Position numbers and translations under genes: made by a program. From Streptococcus pseudopneumoniae ATCC BAA-960 = CCUG 49455 (GTDB lineage: Bacteria; Bacillota; Bacilli; Lactobacillales; Streptococcaceae), in the NCBI RefSeq assembly GCF_002087075.1, contig NZ_MWSM01000007.1, positions 76,078 through 140,077 on the forward strand: DNA of 64,000 nucleotides, written 5' to 3'. How positions within the stretch are numbered: position 1 is the first letter of the stretch; every line of letters begins with the position of its first letter. The notes beneath the pieces are model-generated. The model ran no database searches. It was not told the origin of the DNA and worked only from the letters and a program-made list of their open reading frames with translations. Below, piece after piece: positions 9,628 through 18,568 of this stretch.

Positions 9628-10245
9628 TTAAGTCCTCTTGACATCAAATTTACCTTCTGATTGGTCCACTAGAATGTCCGCCCTTGACTCAGTTTCTTTA
9701 TAGTATCGCAGATACTGCTCCCGTCTCATCTGATGGCTAGCCAATATAAAGGATGCATCACGATTTCTCACAGTCGTATCTCTAGCAAGGCGTCGCTTTA
9801 ATTCGGTCTCCTCATCCGTGTAGAAACAGATGGTTTTTTCAAAGAGTTCCTTGGGTAGAAAGCCAACAGACATCCCTTCGACAATCAAAATTGGTTTGAC
9901 TCCAGACAAGACCTCACTAGCCTTCCAAGGTTCTTCAATTGTCAAGACATCCATACCCGCCTGCAAGGCAAGGATATCTCTCTGCAAACTCTCCAGTTCA
10001 TGCGCCACTGGCAGACTGGCTGTCACCTTTTGATTCGGCGCGTCCTTGGGTACTACCAGATGGCGTCCTGAGGTGATATAAGGATCTGTCTCTAGCAAAT
10101 TTACTGTAGTAGAATCTAAAGCTTGGTACAATTCCTGTGCAAAGGTTGATTTACCTGAAGCTCCATGACCGTATATTCCCAGTGTCCTGACTTTCCCCGT
10201 CTCGATCTCTGAGACTAGTTGGTCTACTAAGTCCTTTTTCTTCAT
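9628..10245 (-). CDS. P-loop nucleoside kinase-like protein
   Basis: This 205-residue cytoplasmic protein has a Walker A loop GIYGHGASGKST near residues 23-34. It also has an ILIVEGMS strand and a C-terminal RRLARDTTVRNRD lid-like segment, as in the uridine kinase/phosphoribulokinase family. The substrate is unknown. Its ATG overlaps the stop of nrdG by 4 bp, so it is translationally coupled to the anaerobic ribonucleotide reductase genes and a nucleotide-related role is plausible. That role is inferred from context only. Confidence 0.8.
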   Translation of the reverse strand: MKKKDLVDQLVSEIETGKVRTLGIYGHGASGKSTFAQELYQALDSTTVNLLETDPYITSGRHLVVPKDAPNQKVTASLPVAHELESLQRDILALQAGMDVLTIEEPWKASEVLSGVKPILIVEGMSVGFLPKELFEKTICFYTDEETELKRRLARDTTVRNRDASFILASHQMRREQYLRYYKETESRADILVDQSEGKFDVKRT

Positions 10246-10832
10246 TCTCTCTTCACCTGTTCATAGCTTTCTTTTCCGTCATTGAGCTTGTCCCAAATCA
10301 CCACTTGCCCACTTTTGAGCGATTTTTGCACATCGATAATTCGTTGGTTAGACGAACCTCGAAACTGGAGCATAAGATTTCTCTTAGTTCGATCATATCT
10401 TCCATCGACAAGAATGTCAATCAGTGACAAGAGTTCCAGTTTATCTGGAGTTTCCAACATCATTTCTTCCCAAGTGTAGCCGGTCCAGGACCAAATGTCC
10501 TTGTCTGGCAATTCCTTTCGGATGCGTTTAACTAGAGGCAAGAGAATGCCAGTATTAAGAAAAGGCTCCCCTCCCAGCAAAGTCAAGCCTTGAACATAGG
10601 GTTGGGCAAGGTCTGCCATAATCTGCTCTTCTAATTCTGCTGTATAGGGAATGCCAGCATTAAAAGACCAAGTCGCAACATTATAACATCCCTCGCAGTG
10701 AAACATACAGCCTGATACATAGAGAGAGTTACGCACGCCTTCGCCATCAACAAAGTTAAAGGCCTTGTAGTCAATGATACGACCTTGACTAAGTTCCTCG
10801 CTTTTCCATTCTTGTGGTTTTGGATTATTCAT
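10242..10832 (-). CDS. nrdG: Anaerobic ribonucleotide reductase activating protein
   Basis: NrdG is the radical-SAM enzyme that installs the glycyl radical on NrdD. The 196-residue product has the CxxxCxxC cluster motif (CMFHCEGC, near residues 42-49) and a glycine-rich LLGGEPF loop for S-adenosylmethionine binding. It overlaps the upstream acetyltransferase by 8 bp and the downstream kinase-like gene by 4 bp, so the group is one operon. It lies four genes from its substrate gene nrdD. Confidence 0.95.
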   Translation of the reverse strand: MNNPKPQEWKSEELSQGRIIDYKAFNFVDGEGVRNSLYVSGCMFHCEGCYNVATWSFNAGIPYTAELEEQIMADLAQPYVQGLTLLGGEPFLNTGILLPLVKRIRKELPDKDIWSWTGYTWEEMMLETPDKLELLSLIDILVDGRYDRTKRNLMLQFRGSSNQRIIDVQKSLKSGQVVIWDKLNDGKESYEQVKRE

Positions 10833-11331
10833 TCGCTACCTCTATCCAATAACGCTCGACTCCATTGTGAGCATCCTCAAATATTCCACCATTTGCTAGA
10901 ATGACTGCTCTGCTAGCAGGATTATTCACGCTACAGGTCACCAGAGCTTTCTTGATGTTCTTTTCCTTAGCAACTTGCAAGCCCTGACGGAGAGTCTCTT
11001 TTGCATAACCCTTGCCTCTTTCAGATGGACGAATGGAGTAGCCAATGTGGCCACCTTCTTCTAGTAGAAAGTTACTGAGGCGCAACCGGAGATTAAGAAA
11101 TCCAACTGCTTGACCTTTCTCAGAAAAAGCCACTAACTGAATTGCAGGAACCCATCCTTCAGGCAGATTAATCCCCATTTCCTGTTCCTGATTGCTTTCT
11201 AACCAGTCTTCATACACAAAGTTCTCTGTATCCCAGAAACCGCCGTCGTGAGGCGACTGAAATTTTTCAAACTCTGTCATCATATCTAAAACAGCTTTCT
11301 TATCCGCTAATCTTGGTCTGCGTAATTCCAT
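10825..11331 (-). CDS. GNAT-family N-acetyltransferase
   Basis: This is a 168-residue GNAT acetyltransferase with the acetyl-CoA binding motif around RPSERGKGYAKETLRQGL (about residues 102-119) and the beta-strand pair GHIGYSIR. The start at 11331 has a GGGAGG ribosome-binding site. The substrate is unknown. It is embedded between nrdD and nrdG and overlaps nrdG by 8 bp, an arrangement conserved in pneumococci. No direct link to ribonucleotide reduction is evident from the sequence. Confidence 0.9.
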   Translation of the reverse strand: MELRRPRLADKKAVLDMMTEFEKFQSPHDGGFWDTENFVYEDWLESNQEQEMGINLPEGWVPAIQLVAFSEKGQAVGFLNLRLRLSNFLLEEGGHIGYSIRPSERGKGYAKETLRQGLQVAKEKNIKKALVTCSVNNPASRAVILANGGIFEDAHNGVERYWIEVANE

Positions 11332-11374
11332 CCTTACCTCCCACTATGAGAAAAGCGAGAGCTGGCTCTCACTT

Positions 11375-11515
11375 TTATTTTTTCTTGTTCTTGTTTAAAA
11401 ATTGTTCTCTGAAGCTAAGCAAGCGTTCTTTCTTACCAGCTCCACCTTTAGAGTGTTTCTCGTGATAACGGGTCACTTGTGCGCGCCCCTTATCGTCTAG
11501 TTGATATTTTCCCAT
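11375..11515 (-). CDS. Small basic protein of the nrd operon (46 residues)
   Basis: This short frame begins MGKYQLDDKGRAQVTRYHEK and ends in a lysine-rich tail. It lies 11 bp after nrdD and before the acetyltransferase, on the same strand, with AGAAAG just upstream as a weak ribosome-binding site. It is strongly basic with a central KGGAGKKERLL, which could bind nucleic acid. I do not recognise a named family. The conserved position between nrdD and nrdG in pneumococci supports it as a real gene. Confidence 0.75.
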   Translation of the reverse strand: MGKYQLDDKGRAQVTRYHEKHSKGGAGKKERLLSFREQFLNKNKKK

Positions 11516-11526
11516 TTCATTTCTTT

Positions 11527-13734
11527 CTAATTTGTTACTTGATGCCCAGCTATTTTAATCGTTGAACCATTCATATGTTTGACACGCGCAGCGATTTCCT
11601 TGTGACGCCCGTTGACCATCGGTCTTGCTTGAGGATTACCTAGGTAGCCACAAGTTCGCTTCACCACATCTACTGTTTTAGGATCGCTATTCCCACAGTT
11701 TGGACAAGCAAAGCCCCTCTCAGTTGGTTCAAAATCCCCTTCAAAGTCACACTTGTAGCAACGGTCAATCGGAGTATTGGTGCCTAGATAGCCTACACGG
11801 TCATAAGCATAATCCCAGACAGCTTCCAAGGCCTTTGGATTTTGCTGAAGGACTGGATACTCACAATAATGGATGAAACCACCTGACGCACCTGCTTCTG
11901 GATAGACTTTCTCAAAGTCCAATTTTTCAAACGGTGTTGGATTTTTACGAACATCGTAGTGGAAAGAGTTGGTGTAGTATTCCTTGTCTGTGATATCAGG
12001 AATAGAGCCAAACTTGTCTATATCTAGTCGGCAGAAACGGTCTGTCAGACTTTCGGATGGTGTTGAGTAGATAGAGAAATGGTAGCCATATTGGTCTGAC
12101 CACTCTTCTACACGGCGTTTCATATCGTGAATGATGTCTAGCGTGAATTCCTTAGCATCTGGATTACTTTCCCAGCTGTTACCAAAGAAAACTGTCGCTA
12201 CTTCATACAAGCCGATATAGCCCAGCGAAACGGTCGCACGACGATTCTTAAAGAGCTGGTCAACACTTTCTTCTTTACCTAGACGATGGCCAAAAGCACC
12301 GTACTGATAAAGGATAGGAGCATTCGCTGGTGTCGCCTCTTTAGTGCGTTCGACACGGTAAACAAGAGCATCTTCTGCGATATTCATTCGCTCGTTGAAG
12401 ATTTCCCAGAACTTATTCATGTCGCCCTCAGACTCAAGAGCAATACGAGGTAGGTTAACTGTCACAACACCAAGGTTCATGCGACCTGAATTGACTTCTA
12501 CACCATTTTCATCCTTCCATCCTTGAAGGAAGGAGCGGCAACCCATAGGAACCTTGAAAGAACCTGTCAACTCGATAATCTTATCGTAAGACAAGACATC
12601 TGGGTACATCCGCTTGGTTGCACACTCAAGAGCCAACTGCTTAATGTCGTAGTTGGGAGTCCCTTCTTCTAAGTTGAGTCCTCTTTTAAGCGTGAAGATA
12701 AGTTTAGGGAAGATAGCTGTGCGGTGTTCTGAACCAAGTCCCTTGATTCGGATGTTCAAGATAGCTTTTTGAATTTCCCGCTCAAAACGATTGGTTCCTA
12801 GACCAAAACCGAGCGAAGTAAAAGGTGTTTGTCCATTTGAAGTGAAGAGGGTGTTGATTTCATACTCAAGAGATTGCATGGCATCGTAGATGGCCTTTTG
12901 CGTTTTCTTCCAAGCGTAATCTTCCCGTTTTTCAGGCAAGACCCACTCTTCTGCATCTTTGAGATGTTTTTGATAGTTCTTCTCTGCATAAGGCGCCAGG
13001 ATTTCATCGATACGGTCAGCTGAACAGCCACCGTACTGGCTAGAAGCAACGTTGGCGATGATTTGAGAAATCTGTGCTGTCGCAGTCTGGATAGACTTGG
13101 GACTTTCTACCTCTGCATTTCCAATCTTAAAACCATTTTCCAACATCCCCTTGAAATCAATCAAACAGCAGTTGGTCATAGGGGTATAGGGACTGTAGTC
13201 CAAATCGTGATAGTGAATATCCCCCTTTTGGTGGGCATTGCCTACGTGCTTGGGAAGCATTTGCAGTCCGATTGATTTCCCAACAATGCCTGCTGTCAAA
13301 TCACGCTGGGTATTAAAGACATCGCTGTCTTTATTGGCATTTTCATTGACAACTGCCTGATCTTTATTAAGAAGCTTATGAATACTAAAGTTGATATCTG
13401 TAGCTTTTGATCGCTCAAAATCCCTCTGCGTCCGATAAGTAATATACTCCTCAGCCAGCGCATATTCTTTGGCTTCAAGGAGTTCATGTTCTACGATATT
13501 TTGAATTTCATAAATCTTCACTCCCTTTGGAAAGCGACTATGAATTTCTGTGACAATTCGCTCGGTCAGAGCATTTAGGCGCTTTTCGACCAAGGGTGTC
13601 ACATCCATAACCTTGTCTGCCGCCTTGTGGAGAGCCTTGTCAATCTTGTCCACATCAAATACAACACGTCTCCCATCTCGTTTCTCGACGAAGAGAGTTG
13701 GCAAAATTGTAATTTTTTCTTCTAGTGCAATCAT
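11527..13734 (-). CDS. nrdD: Anaerobic ribonucleoside-triphosphate reductase
   Basis: NrdD makes deoxynucleotides under anaerobic conditions with a glycyl radical. The 735-residue product has an N-terminal ATP-cone (VEKRDGRRVVFDVDKIDKAL, about residues 16-35). Near the C-terminus it has a zinc site with two CxxC pairs (CYKC and CPNC) and the radical loop CGYLGNPQARPM. I prefer the ATG at 13734. The ATG two codons upstream (13740) is also possible, as neither has a strong ribosome-binding site. It heads the operon that continues to nrdG. Confidence 0.97.
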   Translation of the reverse strand: MIALEEKITILPTLFVEKRDGRRVVFDVDKIDKALHKAADKVMDVTPLVEKRLNALTERIVTEIHSRFPKGVKIYEIQNIVEHELLEAKEYALAEEYITYRTQRDFERSKATDINFSIHKLLNKDQAVVNENANKDSDVFNTQRDLTAGIVGKSIGLQMLPKHVGNAHQKGDIHYHDLDYSPYTPMTNCCLIDFKGMLENGFKIGNAEVESPKSIQTATAQISQIIANVASSQYGGCSADRIDEILAPYAEKNYQKHLKDAEEWVLPEKREDYAWKKTQKAIYDAMQSLEYEINTLFTSNGQTPFTSLGFGLGTNRFEREIQKAILNIRIKGLGSEHRTAIFPKLIFTLKRGLNLEEGTPNYDIKQLALECATKRMYPDVLSYDKIIELTGSFKVPMGCRSFLQGWKDENGVEVNSGRMNLGVVTVNLPRIALESEGDMNKFWEIFNERMNIAEDALVYRVERTKEATPANAPILYQYGAFGHRLGKEESVDQLFKNRRATVSLGYIGLYEVATVFFGNSWESNPDAKEFTLDIIHDMKRRVEEWSDQYGYHFSIYSTPSESLTDRFCRLDIDKFGSIPDITDKEYYTNSFHYDVRKNPTPFEKLDFEKVYPEAGASGGFIHYCEYPVLQQNPKALEAVWDYAYDRVGYLGTNTPIDRCYKCDFEGDFEPTERGFACPNCGNSDPKTVDVVKRTCGYLGNPQARPMVNGRHKEIAARVKHMNGSTIKIAGHQVTN

Positions 13735-13771
13735 ATGCATGCTCTTTTCTAAAATGTTCTTTCTAAAAAGT

Positions 13772-13850
13772 ATTATACCACTCTAAAAAGAAAAATCAAT
13801 ATCTTGTGGTAAAAATCCTAAAATTTTTAAAAATACACAAGATATTGATT
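13772..13850 (-). promoter_or_regulatory. nrdD promoter with paired inverted CACAAGATATTGATT boxes
   Basis: The promoter reads TTGATT (-35, 13794-13799), 16 bp, TGG-TATAAT (-10, 13772-13777) on the minus strand. A perfect 15-bp inverted repeat, AATCAATATCTTGTG at 13794-13808 and CACAAGATATTGATT at 13836-13850, overlaps the -35. The boxes resemble NrdR operators (ACACAATATATTGT-like). The same palindrome, followed on the minus strand by a T-rich run and located 3 bp after the ccs4 stop, could also be the ccs4 terminator. It may do both. Confidence 0.6.
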
Positions 13851-13853
13851 TAG

Positions 13854-15392
13854 TTATTTAATTTTATAGACTTTAAACTCTGAGTAATCTGTCTTTACTG
13901 GTTGGTAATTTTCTTTCAAAATTGTTTCCACTTCAGACCAGACTGGCACCTTGTCATTTACCACAATCACCTTGGGTTGTTTTTCTTTCAAGTCATTAAG
14001 TAACTTATTCCGATTTCCCTCAGTTGCTGTATAGTGCACGGGAGACAAAATCGCCGATGGCGACAAGCGCTCACTCTTACGATAAAGAGTCGTAGTATCA
14101 TCCCATGCATAGATAGCATCTTCCGTATTTGTCTCCTCTTTTACCAAATCAGCAAGACGATTACGTTCTTGATAAGGTACTGGATAAAGGACAAACTTCA
14201 TCAAAAAGGGAATAGACAAAAGATAGACAAGGCCTAAAACTGGCAGATATAGATTTCCTTTGAAGAAACGACTCCATAGACTAACTGGCGTTTCTCTTCG
14301 TCTTCTTCTAACACTACGCCCCCTCTGTTGACTCTTAATATTGGTTACCAATAAAAGTAGGAAAACAGGGAAGACGACCATCAAATAGGAAGCGTGCAGA
14401 GGCTCTTGTGAAAAGAAAAGCAAAATCAAACCTAAAATTGTCACAAGACTTGCAGGAACTGAAATGACGTATAGTTTAGAGGGTTTGGATTGAAAGAGAC
14501 CTAAAAAGATACAAACCACAAATCCCAAACCAAGGGACAACAAGCCATAAAAAGCCATATTCTCTAAAATTTTAGAAGTGAAATCAAAGCGAATACTGTC
14601 AATAGGATAACGAATACCACTAATGGCATCCCCAAAACTTCCTGTTGCAACACTATAGTAGGTAGTGGGATAAAAGACAAGTGAAAAACCTAAAGCCACT
14701 GCAAGAAACTGATAAAACCCATGCGCAAAGCGTCTATGCCCAAGGTTAAAGACCAACAAGCCTAAACTCACTACAGCAAGAAACAGGAGCGATGACAAGG
14801 GAGCAAAGAAAAATCCGCCTGTCAAAGCCAGCCCAATCCGTACAAAGCCCTTATCATGGCTTGGATTGCTTAGGTAAGCCGCAACTAAACTAAAGGCCGC
14901 GAATAAGAAGGGAAGCGCTAAAAGAGTCGCATATCCTCCACCAAAAGCAAGACCTGTAACTAGCATGTAAAAAATAGTCACCACTTGTCCAGCTTGCTCT
15001 CCTTGCTCTGTCAAGGTGTCCGCTGATCTAAAAAGGAAAAATCCTCCTGCTACCAAGGCTAACCACTCAAAGATGGCAAAGAAAAATCCGCCCTGAGTCA
15101 CGTAAGTCAGCAAATAATAAAGCAAACCTTGACTTCCATAATAGTCGCTGTAAATCTTCCCTGTCTGATGAAGCGCCCAACCTGCATAAAAATCCTGCAC
15201 TTCCTGTGCACTCATTAAATCGAGTAATAGCGGTACTCCTAGAGTTATTCCTGTTACAAGCGTACTCCATAGTAAAATTTTCACCAAAGGAAGACGACTT
15301 GATTCACGATGATGCAATTCTTGTTTGATTTGGTATTCTAGAGGTTCACGATTCTCCTGATGAACTTCTTCTACTCTACCATACACACTCAT
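13854..15392 (-). CDS. ccs4: Competence-induced polytopic membrane protein Ccs4
   Basis: This 512-residue integral membrane protein has about ten hydrophobic segments after a charged, glutamate-rich N-terminus. The C-terminal roughly 90-residue domain (LADLVKEETNTEDAIYAWDD...) follows the last segment and is probably extracytoplasmic. The overall shape resembles PMT/GT39-like glycosyltransferases, but I see no decisive catalytic motif. I chose the ATG at 15392, since AGGAG lies 6 bp upstream; an ATG at 15410 has no such site. Gene order between nrdD and cls matches pneumococcal ccs4. A ComX box lies upstream, so expression during competence is expected. Confidence 0.8.
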   Translation of the reverse strand: MSVYGRVEEVHQENREPLEYQIKQELHHRESSRLPLVKILLWSTLVTGITLGVPLLLDLMSAQEVQDFYAGWALHQTGKIYSDYYGSQGLLYYLLTYVTQGGFFFAIFEWLALVAGGFFLFRSADTLTEQGEQAGQVVTIFYMLVTGLAFGGGYATLLALPFLFAAFSLVAAYLSNPSHDKGFVRIGLALTGGFFFAPLSSLLFLAVVSLGLLVFNLGHRRFAHGFYQFLAVALGFSLVFYPTTYYSVATGSFGDAISGIRYPIDSIRFDFTSKILENMAFYGLLSLGLGFVVCIFLGLFQSKPSKLYVISVPASLVTILGLILLFFSQEPLHASYLMVVFPVFLLLLVTNIKSQQRGRSVRRRRRETPVSLWSRFFKGNLYLPVLGLVYLLSIPFLMKFVLYPVPYQERNRLADLVKEETNTEDAIYAWDDTTTLYRKSERLSPSAILSPVHYTATEGNRNKLLNDLKEKQPKVIVVNDKVPVWSEVETILKENYQPVKTDYSEFKVYKIK

Positions 15393-15452
15393 ATCGTTTC
15401 TCCTATTCAATTTATCTGTCTTAGTATATCAAAAAGTCCTAGGATTGTCAGC

Positions 15453-15572
15453 TTACGATGGCTGTTTAAGTGATTTTTTACATAGTTTCACAAAGGTTTC
15501 AATTTCCCGAAAACGGTGTAAATGTGTCTGTTTGAATGTCAGGATATAATCCAATTCTTTCTGAGTCAGCAT
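15453..15572 (-). CDS. Small ORF (39 residues) between the ComX box and ccs4
   Basis: The frame begins MLTQKELDYILTFKQTHLHR and ends KSLKQPS. It has a GGGAGG ribosome-binding site 4 bp before the ATG and lies 20 bp downstream of a perfect ComX box, ahead of ccs4 on the same strand. It is a basic, probably helical peptide with no recognised family. Position and ribosome-binding site favour translation, so the competence transcript would encode this peptide first. It is too short to be certain. Confidence 0.6.
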   Translation of the reverse strand: MLTQKELDYILTFKQTHLHRFREIETFVKLCKKSLKQPS

Positions 15573-15592
15573 CGTCCCTCCCTATATCTTTC

Positions 15593-15600
15593 TATTCGTA
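15593..15600 (-). promoter_or_regulatory. ComX (late competence) box
   Basis: The minus strand reads TACGAATA preceded by a T-tract, which is the exact consensus cin/com box recognised by RNA polymerase carrying the competence sigma factor ComX. It lies 20 bp before the small ORF at 15453-15572 and about 200 bp before ccs4. This agrees with the known induction of ccs4 in competent pneumococci. Confidence 0.9.
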
Positions 15601-15610
15601 AAAAGCAAGA

Positions 15611-15642
15611 AAAAGAGGACTCGGTCATTTCCTAAGTCCTAG
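15611..15642 (-). terminator. Terminator of cls
   Basis: On the minus strand there is a stem of AGGACTTAGG paired with CCGAGTCCT, followed by CTTTTT, starting a few bases after the cls stop codon. It separates cls from the competence-regulated ccs4 transcript. Confidence 0.75.
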
Positions 15643-15647
15643 ATTTC

Positions 15648-17180
15648 TTATAAGATTGGGGCGAATAACTGGGCGATTTCTTTTACAAGTTTTTGATACC
15701 AGCTCGTTTTGATAGAATGGGGATAAACTTCCTGAGAATCTGCAAATATATTTTGAAAATCTCGGGCTATTTCCATTATAGAAGGAGTTTTATAGAGTAA
15801 GACTGCATTTTCATAATGGTGTACCAAGCTCCGGTAGTCGAGATTGATTGTCCCCACCACCGCAAAATCTTCGTCTACCAACATCTGCTTACTATGAATA
15901 AAACCTGGACTATACTCATAAATTCGAACACCAGCAGAAAGAAGGTCTGGATAAGCGCCTCTTGTGACTAACTGAATGAACTTCTTATCTGGTATGTAAG
16001 GGGTGACAATCCGAACATCGACCCCTCTCATAGCAGCATTTTTGATTGTCTCCGTTAAATCATAGTCTATGATCAAATAAGGTGTCGTAATATAGACCGA
16101 TTCCGTTGCTTGATTGATCAAACTCTGATAAACCTTTTTCCCTACCTGCGTTCGAAAAATTGGCTTGGGTCCACTTCCGTATGGAATGGTTAAACCGTCA
16201 CTTGGGATAGAATGATTTTCTAAATGATATTGATCAAAATCACTAATCTCTCCTCGATTGATGTACCAAGTGGTTAAAAACAAGCGTGTTAGGGCTTTTA
16301 CTGCTAGTCCGTCTAAGCGAATTCCACTATCCTTCCAATAACCAAATCTCTCGACATGGTTAATGTACTCATCGGCTAAGTTAATGCCTCCTGTATAAGC
16401 TATCTGACCATCAATAATCAATATTTTTCTATGATCTCTGTTATTATAGGCCACTGTCAAACGAGGAATAACTTTATTGAATTTATGGGCCTCGATGCCC
16501 AGCTGACGAAGTCGATGTGCATAATCTCCTGTTAAAGTAGCCATACAGCCAATATCGTCATAGAGCAGTTTAACTTCAATGCCTTGAGCAACTTTTTGCT
16601 CCAAGATTTCTAAAATACGATTCCACATCAAACCTTCTTCTATAATGTAATATTCCAAGAAGATAAATTTCTCAGCCTTTTTGAGATCTTCTACCATCTT
16701 TTTCCACATAGCTTCTCCGTTAGAAAAAAATGTAGAGGCAGTTTGATCATAGACATCAGCATTGGTATCCATACTCAATAAGGACTTGATGACACCATAT
16801 GCCGCCTTGTCACTTTCTTTTAATTCCTCTTTTAGTAGCTGGCTATTTGCTTCTTGGAAATGCATGGAGCCTAGCTTCTTCAGTTGTTTGATTTCTTTTT
16901 TGGACAATCGCCTCTCACCAAACATCAGATAGAGCAAGGGGCCAAATACTGGCACAAAGGCTACTAACAACCAGGTTACCTTATTCTCAGGAGTCGTATT
17001 ACGGTTGACTATCGAAATGATTGTGATGATACTCAGTAGAATGAGGACAGTAATCCATAAAATGGGAGCCATGCGTCCTAAATAAAGAAAGATACCAAAA
17101 ACAAGACAAAGTTCAAGTAGCATAATCGAAAGACTAAAGCCATACTTGGACATCAATAATTGAAATTTTCTATATTTCAT
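15648..17180 (-). CDS. cls: Cardiolipin synthase
   Basis: Cls condenses two phosphatidylglycerols to cardiolipin at the membrane. The 510-residue protein has two N-terminal membrane helices (about residues 13-58), then a cytosolic catalytic part with two phospholipase-D HKD motifs: HRKILIIDGQIAYTGG in the first half, and HSKQMLVDEDFAVVGT near residue 430. The start at 17180 has a GGAGGGG ribosome-binding site. It is the last core gene before the IS remnants and peptide cluster. Confidence 0.95.
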   Translation of the reverse strand: MKYRKFQLLMSKYGFSLSIMLLELCLVFGIFLYLGRMAPILWITVLILLSIITIISIVNRNTTPENKVTWLLVAFVPVFGPLLYLMFGERRLSKKEIKQLKKLGSMHFQEANSQLLKEELKESDKAAYGVIKSLLSMDTNADVYDQTASTFFSNGEAMWKKMVEDLKKAEKFIFLEYYIIEEGLMWNRILEILEQKVAQGIEVKLLYDDIGCMATLTGDYAHRLRQLGIEAHKFNKVIPRLTVAYNNRDHRKILIIDGQIAYTGGINLADEYINHVERFGYWKDSGIRLDGLAVKALTRLFLTTWYINRGEISDFDQYHLENHSIPSDGLTIPYGSGPKPIFRTQVGKKVYQSLINQATESVYITTPYLIIDYDLTETIKNAAMRGVDVRIVTPYIPDKKFIQLVTRGAYPDLLSAGVRIYEYSPGFIHSKQMLVDEDFAVVGTINLDYRSLVHHYENAVLLYKTPSIMEIARDFQNIFADSQEVYPHSIKTSWYQKLVKEIAQLFAPIL

Positions 17181-17278
17181 ATCCCCTCCTTGATATTTTG
17201 AATGCTAAAAACAAGTAATTGATACTAGTATAACCCAGGTATTCGATAGAAGGCAAGTATTTATGATTATTTTTTAAG

Positions 17279-17615
17279 CGTTGCAGGACAAGTAGACGGA
17301 GAGTTTATAGCTCCCATGATTTACAAGAAAAGTATGACGAGCGACTTCTTTGTGGAGTGGTTCAAAACGCAACTCTTGCCTGCTTTGAAGACACCTCATG
17401 TCATCGTCATGGACAATGCTAGTTTTCATCCCAAGAACATCTTGGATAAACTTTGCATTCAAGATAAACACTTTTTCTTACCTCTACCGCCTTATTCACC
17501 AGATTTGAATCCTATTGAGCAAGATTGGGCTATCTTGAAGAAGAAAGCGACGGATTTATTAAGGAAAGTCCCAAATATTTTTGAAGGTTTAGAGCGCTCT
17601 TTTAAAACTAAATGA
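17279..17615 (+). pseudogene. 5'-truncated IS630-family transposase
   Basis: Translation from about 17279 runs VAGQVDGEFIAPMIYKKSMT and includes the DDE-family motifs VIVMDNASFH and LPPYSPDLNPIEQDW, typical of the C-terminal half of IS630 transposases (IS630-Spn1-like). The N-terminal half is missing; the frame upstream is closed. The remnant lies at the 3' boundary of the peptide gene cluster and in opposite orientation to it. It is a probable relic of the event that brought the cluster in. Confidence 0.85.
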
Positions 17616-17621
17616 CTATAA

Positions 17622-17760
17622 AAAGGGACAACACATCTATCATATTCTGAAAACTCACAATCTTGATGTCAGCTCCTCAACAGTCATTATTAAAACCAGT
17701 GGAACTTACCCTGACACGGAATTCCACTGGTTTTTACGATTTTTACCAGATTAACCTCCA
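17622..17760 (+). pseudogene. Possible second transposase fragment
   Basis: Right after the IS630 remnant, an open stretch reads KGQHIYHILKTHNLDVSSST and then continues into unrelated-looking sequence. The first part resembles the helix-turn-helix of an insertion-sequence transposase, but I cannot name the family. There is no convincing start or stop. The rest of the gap (to 17815) contains an inverted repeat, AACCAGTGGAA ... TTCCACTGGTT (about 17694-17734). Confidence 0.3.
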
Positions 17761-17815
17761 CTTGCACTAACGGTGGAATTTAGTTCGGGAATTTAGCTTT
17801 TTCGCTATGAAAATC

Positions 17816-18568
17816 TTACACTTCATAAGTAAAATATCTAAAGGAAATAACAAAGCATACTACAATCATAAGCACTAGATAAAACGTATAATCCCAAATA
17901 TCAGATAACACAAAATCACTATAAATTAAACTACTTCTTAACATCGCAATCATGTGTGTTAGAGGATTAACTTTAACTAATGGCTGTAAAAATGTTGGCC
18001 AGACATCCGTCGGAAAAAACGCTCCTCCTAAAAATGTTGAAAGTAAATTACCTAAATTTCCAAAAACCGAAGTGTTTTTTACATTCTTAGAAAGAATACT
18101 TATAATCAAACCTATCGATGCTAAAGAAATTGAACTAAGTAAAAGAATCATAAAAAGCCATATTATATTAGGAAAACTATATTTTAAGCCTAATTTTAAA
18201 ATATAATTACAAAAGAATAATACCAATAATGTTTGAAAAAACATCAAAATTATTTGAGTTATTATTAAAGAGAAAACTATCTTTGAAATTTTGACGGGAG
18301 TTACTTTTATAAATTTCAAAAATCCGTTTTCTCTATAACTTGATAACATAATAGGAAATGCTATCAAACCTGTCGAGGCATACGACATACCTAAAATACC
18401 AGGAAGGATATACGTCATATAGGACATTCCTTCCCTACTCTCAGAAGAGCCTGCCGTTCCCATCAAAATAAGCATTAATATCGGCAAAAAAGTTCCTGTA
18501 ATCACTGCTTGTTTATTTCGTATTTCCATTAAAAAAAATGATTTAATAAACTTCATGATACTATCCAT
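17816..18568 (-). CDS. ABC-2 type exporter permease of the modified-peptide cluster
   Basis: This 250-residue protein has six hydrophobic segments in the ABC-2 permease pattern, including the conserved FLGGAFFPTDVWP-like loop before the fifth helix. It overlaps the ATPase gene by 8 bp and is the last gene of the cluster. It should form the membrane channel of a one-permease exporter that secretes the mature peptide and may also give self-immunity. Streptolysin S clusters carry three transporter genes, so this system is simpler. The substrate is inferred from context. Confidence 0.85.
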   Translation of the reverse strand: MDSIMKFIKSFFLMEIRNKQAVITGTFLPILMLILMGTAGSSESREGMSYMTYILPGILGMSYASTGLIAFPIMLSSYRENGFLKFIKVTPVKISKIVFSLIITQIILMFFQTLLVLFFCNYILKLGLKYSFPNIIWLFMILLLSSISLASIGLIISILSKNVKNTSVFGNLGNLLSTFLGGAFFPTDVWPTFLQPLVKVNPLTHMIAMLRSSLIYSDFVLSDIWDYTFYLVLMIVVCFVISFRYFTYEV

